Position numbers and translations under genes: made by a program | The notes under the pieces: model-generated | The model's database searches: none | Told to the model about the DNA's origin: nothing | Seen by the model: only the letters and a program-made list of their open reading frames with translations | DNA from: an uncultured Collinsella sp. | GTDB taxonomy: Bacteria; Actinomycetota; Coriobacteriia; Coriobacteriales; Coriobacteriaceae | Length of the DNA stretch: 6,704 nt | Direction: 5' to 3' | Assembly: GCA_902490095.1 (NCBI GenBank) | Contig: CABUCQ010000116.1 | Span: forward strand, 1 to 6,704 | Part shown: positions 5,745 to 6,704 of the stretch, in pieces | Numbering within the stretch: position 1 is the stretch's first letter | Layout: each line of letters begins with the position of its first letter

Positions 5745-5770
5745 AGGCGTCCCTTACGCGGGCGCCTTTT
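5745..5770 (+). terminator. Hairpin plus TTTT immediately upstream of a gene start
   Basis: AGGCG (5745-5749) pairs with CGCCT (5763-5767), and after a bulged T, CCC (5751-5753) pairs with GGG (5760-5762). The loop is TTACGC and TTTTATAT follows from 5767. This has the form of an intrinsic terminator, but it ends only 5 nt before the ribosome binding site. It may be an attenuator, a 5' stabilising hairpin, or the end of an unseen short transcript. Confidence 0.45.
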
Positions 5771-5774
5771 ATAT

Positions 5775-5780
5775 GGGGAG
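5775..5780 (+). promoter_or_regulatory. Ribosome binding site that decides the downstream start
   Basis: GGGGAG lies 9 nt before ATG 5790 but directly abuts ATG 5781, leaving no spacer. This favours ATG 5790 (MQINKVAFIG) over ATG 5781 (MIRMQINKV). Confidence 0.6.
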
Positions 5781-5789
5781 ATGATTCGC

Positions 5790-6704
5790 ATGCAGATCAA
5801 CAAGGTCGCCTTTATCGGCAAGGGCGGCGTCGGCTTGCTCTACGGCAGCATGATTGCCAAGGCCCTCGGCAATGACGCCGTCGAATACGTTATGGATGAC
5901 GCCCGTTTTGAGCGTCACGCGGGCGATGCGCTCACCGTCAACGGAAAGCCTTGCGATCTCACGTCCGTCCGCGCCAGCGAGGCAGCGCCCGCCGATCTGG
6001 TCATCCTGACGGTCAAGACCACCGGTCTCGACCAAGCACTCAAGACTATGGAGCGTGTCGTGGAACCCAACACGCTCATCGCCTCGCTGTGCAACGGCAT
6101 TACGAGCGAGCAAAAGATTGCCGAACGCTTTAGCTGGGAGCATACCGTTCTTGGTATCTGCCAGGGCATGGACGCCGTGTTCCTCAACGGCGCGCTCACC
6201 TTTACCAATGCGGGCGAAATCCGCTTTGGCGCGGCGGCCGGCACGGACCCCGCAGCCATCACCGCGATCGACGAGCTCTATACGCGCTGCGGCATCGCCC
6301 ATACCGTCGAGCGCGATATTGCGCACCGCATGTGGGCCAAACTCATGCTCAACGACGGCATCAACCAGACCTGCATGGCCTACGGCGGGACCTACGGAAG
6401 CGCCACGGAGCTGGGCTCCGAGCAGCGTCGCTGCTTTGTTTCCGCCATGCGCGAAACGCTTGCGGTCGCCAACGCCGAGGGCGTTGAGCTGACCGAGGCA
6501 GACCTGACGCAGATGGTGCACCTCATCGAGGGAATCGACCCCGCCGGTATGCCCTCGATGGCTCAAGACCGCATCGCACAACGAAAAACCGAAGTCGAGG
6601 AGTTCGCGGGCACCATTTGCCGCCTGGCCGCCAAACACGATATCCAAGTGCCGCAAAACGATTGGCTCTACCAGAGGATTCGCGAAATAGAAAGCAGCTG
6701 GTAG
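5790..6704 (+). CDS. panE: Ketopantoate reductase family protein (2-dehydropantoate 2-reductase)
   Basis: NADPH-dependent reductase of the PanE/ApbA family; the canonical reaction reduces ketopantoate to pantoate for coenzyme A synthesis. The 304 residues are the usual length and the TAG stop is the last codon of the window. The N-terminal Rossmann motif is AFIGKGGVG (7-15, GxGxxG). The family's key residues are all visible: Lys76 (TVKTTG), Asn102 (CNGI), Lys184 and Asn188 in MWAKLMLNDGIN, Ser256, Asp260 and Glu268 in PSMAQDRIAQRKTEVE. The C-terminal helix domain ends HDIQVPQNDWLYQRIREIE, like other members. It is transcribed divergently from the aldo/keto reductase and no other pantothenate gene is nearby. 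The family contains several paralogues acting on other 2-keto acids, so the symbol is a family-level assignment. Confidence 0.88.
   Translation: MQINKVAFIGKGGVGLLYGSMIAKALGNDAVEYVMDDARFERHAGDALTVNGKPCDLTSVRASEAAPADLVILTVKTTGLDQALKTMERVVEPNTLIASLCNGITSEQKIAERFSWEHTVLGICQGMDAVFLNGALTFTNAGEIRFGAAAGTDPAAITAIDELYTRCGIAHTVERDIAHRMWAKLMLNDGINQTCMAYGGTYGSATELGSEQRRCFVSAMRETLAVANAEGVELTEADLTQMVHLIEGIDPAGMPSMAQDRIAQRKTEVEEFAGTICRLAAKHDIQVPQNDWLYQRIREIESSW

Noticed and set aside
5769..6656. Minus-strand open frame of 295 codons opposite the ketopantoate reductase-family gene
   Set aside because: It is antisense to a complete PanE-family protein with all key residues; the frame is open because of GC-rich codon bias.

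Overview
The window looks like a chromosomal segment of a GC-rich actinobacterial gut anaerobe, most likely Coriobacteriia and perhaps Collinsella. This is inferred from base composition, strong Shine-Dalgarno sites (AAGGAG type), GTG starts, a lipoprotein signal of Gram-positive style and the flavour of the gene set; no marker gene proves it. No rRNA, tRNA, insertion sequence or CRISPR array was seen.

Left part (1-2143, minus strand): a polar amino-acid ABC uptake locus. The lipoprotein binding protein (1136-1996) is transcribed first, from a candidate promoter at 2054-2082. A leaky terminator-like hairpin (1076-1113) follows. Then comes a permease gene (from 995, running off the left edge) with an unusual secreted or extracytoplasmic domain before its membrane part. 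That domain contains a perfect 45-bp tandem duplication (646-735).

Middle part (2144-5464, minus strand): three genes in a row. They are an iron-sulfur aldo/keto reductase (4274-5464), a Gfo/Idh/MocA oxidoreductase (3164-4183) and endonuclease IV, nfo (2144-3010). Each of the two gaps holds one copy of the same 83-bp element (4195-4277 and 3028-3110). The core of each copy is a 63-bp near-perfect hairpin. The ends of the two copies are identical, but four consecutive stem base pairs differ with exact compensation on both arms. This is the most unusual feature of the window: the stem appears to be conserved as a structure, and each copy sits between one gene's stop codon and the next gene's ribosome binding site.

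Right part (5465-6704): a roughly 325-bp divergent intergenic region with candidate promoters, a minus-strand hairpin plus T5 in the reductase leader, an inverted repeat, and a plus-strand hairpin plus T4 just upstream of the next gene. Then a plus-strand ketopantoate reductase-family gene (5790-6704) ends exactly at the window edge.

The transporter genes work together. The two oxidoreductases and nfo share direction but no obvious pathway.
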